From: Nitratireductor thuwali
Lineage (GTDB): Bacteria > Pseudomonadota > Alphaproteobacteria > Rhizobiales > Rhizobiaceae
NCBI RefSeq assembly: GCF_036621415.1
Contig: NZ_CP030941.1
Span: 1,920,001-1,984,000, forward strand
Reading direction: 5' to 3'
DNA length: 64,000 nucleotides
In this document: positions 63,058 to 64,000 of the stretch, one piece after another
Layout of the letters: the number at the start of each line of letters is the position of its first letter
How positions within the stretch are numbered: position 1 is the stretch's first letter
Notes under the pieces: model-generated
Databases searched by the model: none
Told to the model about the DNA's origin: nothing
What the model saw: the letters and a program-made list of their open reading frames with translations, nothing else
Position numbers and translations under genes: made by a program

Positions 63058-64000
63058 CTAGCGCACGCGCGAGGCGATGAACTCCGGATAGGCTTCGACA
63101 CCGACTTCTCCGACATCGAGGCCGGTCAGTTCCTCCTCCGGGCTGACCCGCAGGCCGATCACCGCCTTGATGATCATCCACACGACCAGCGAGACGACGA
63201 AGGTGAACACGCCATAGGCCACGATGCCGACGAACTGGACGCCGAAGCTGGTGTCCGGATTGGTCAGCGGCACCGCGATCGTGCCCCAGATGCCGGCGAT
63301 CAGGTGGACCGGGATGGCGCCGACGACATCGTCGATCTTGAACTTGTCGAGAAGCGGAACGGTGAACACCACGATGACGCCGCCGATGGCGCCGATGATG
63401 ATGGCCATGAACGGGCTCGGCATCAGCGGCTCGGCCGTGATCGAGACGAGACCGGCCAGCGCGCCGTTGAGCACGAAGGTGATGTCGACCTTCTTGTAGA
63501 CGATCTGCGTGAGGACCAGCGCCGCGATCACGCCGCCGGCAGCGGCCAGATTGGTGTTGGCGAAGATGCGGCTCACATCGGACACGTCCGAATTGGTGCC
63601 CATGGCGAGCTGCGAGGCGCCGTTGAAGCCGAACCAGCCGAGCCACAGGATGAAGGTGCCGAGCGTGGCGAGCGCCATGTTGGAGCCGGGAATCGGCTGC
63701 ACCTGGCCCTGCGGCCCGTATTTATCGGAACGGGCGCCGAGCAGGAGCGCGCCGGCAAGCGCCGCCCAGCCGCCGACCGAGTGAACCAGCGTCGAGCCGG
63801 CGAAATCGGAAAAGCCCATCTCCGACAGCCAGCCGCCGCCCCACTGCCAGGAACCGGCAATCGGGTAAATGAAGCCGGTGAGCACGACGACGAAGGCGAG
63901 GAAAGGCCACAGCTTGATGCGCTCGGCCAGCGTTCCCGAGACGATCGAGGCGGCGGTCGCCACGAACACCATCTGGAAGAACCAGTCGGAGGCGACGGCA
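63058..64000 (-). CDS. amtB: Ammonium transporter AmtB (partial, 5' end outside window)
   Basis: An inner-membrane ammonium channel. About 314 codons are present; the frame is open through base 64000 (reading DWFFQ before the first internal Met), so the N-terminus lies to the right. Seen are the Amt-type segments VSGTLAERIKLWPFL, DFAGSTLVHSVGGWAALAGALLLGAR (pore histidine region), ILWLGWFGFNGASQLA, and GLVSITAEPLMPSPFMAIIIGAIGGVIVV. The C-terminal cytoplasmic tail GLDVGEVGVEAYPEF is the GlnK-binding region. A glnK gene would be expected upstream, outside the window. Confidence 0.94.
   Translation of the reverse strand, partial: AVASDWFFQMVFVATAASIVSGTLAERIKLWPFLAFVVVLTGFIYPIAGSWQWGGGWLSEMGFSDFAGSTLVHSVGGWAALAGALLLGARSDKYGPQGQVQPIPGSNMALATLGTFILWLGWFGFNGASQLAMGTNSDVSDVSRIFANTNLAAAGGVIAALVLTQIVYKKVDITFVLNGALAGLVSITAEPLMPSPFMAIIIGAIGGVIVVFTVPLLDKFKIDDVVGAIPVHLIAGIWGTIAVPLTNPDTSFGVQFVGIVAYGVFTFVVSLVVWMIIKAVIGLRVSPEEELTGLDVGEVGVEAYPEFIASRVR

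Overview
The window is one continuous stretch of a high-G+C alphaproteobacterial chromosome. It looks like a Hyphomicrobiales (Rhizobiales) genome of the Phyllobacteriaceae/Rhizobiaceae kind. The evidence is gene order (acnA next to ccmABCDG; rsmB-heparinase-purH; purE-purK; cenR followed by a cyclic-nucleotide-binding protein), many proteins of families typical of that order (DUF2794, DUF1013/TrcR, GapR, DUF1036, DUF1192, DUF1244, DUF1674) and several short palindromic intergenic repeats of the mosaic type common in rhizobia. This assignment rests on sequence recognition, without a database search.

Layout. 1-2.5 kb: an acetyltransferase, a DUF2794 gene, a gene-free stretch that may hold a structured small RNA ending in an intrinsic terminator, and a secreted DUF1223 protein. 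2.6-8.8 kb: aconitase, divergent from the cytochrome c maturation operon ccmA-B-C-D-G, in which ccmA most likely starts at TTG. 9-22.6 kb: DUF2332, a LysE exporter, typA, phoD, an ArsR/AHSA1/DUF1801 cluster, an M3 peptidase, a MarR regulator with a drug-efflux MFS gene, carbonic anhydrase and a pyridoxal-kinase-like gene. 22.6-31 kb: lemA with two TPM-domain genes, ppa, yggT, tRNA-Ala(CGC), gapR, DUF1244, DUF1036-pyk. 31-47 kb: quinone oxidoreductase, DUF1192, MFS, two divergent YdcH genes, purE-purK, rpmJ, a TPR protein, a phytase-like secreted protein, trcR, purH, heparinase-like, rsmB, htpX, an SDHAF4-like factor and a secreted nuclease.

47.1-49.8 kb is the one clearly accessory segment. 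It holds a WYL-like fragment, two unrelated-looking small proteins that share a coiled-coil plus winged-helix plan, a degenerate tRNA-Arg-like gene with anticodon ACU, a well-formed class II (Leu-like) tRNA whose anticodon reads UUA (it would decode the stop codon UAA), a 12-bp tandem repeat that places four in-frame UAA codons at the end of one of the small genes, and a broken IS1595-type transposase. This is the best candidate in the window for something undescribed: a possible ochre-suppressor tRNA linked to a gene carrying a ladder of UAA codons.

49.8-64 kb returns to core genes: a UMF1-type MFS, the large NAD-glutamate dehydrogenase, an AhpD-like enzyme, an L,D-transpeptidase, cenR, a cyclic-nucleotide-binding protein, xthA, lolA, ftsK and the 3' part of an ammonium transporter that runs off the right edge.
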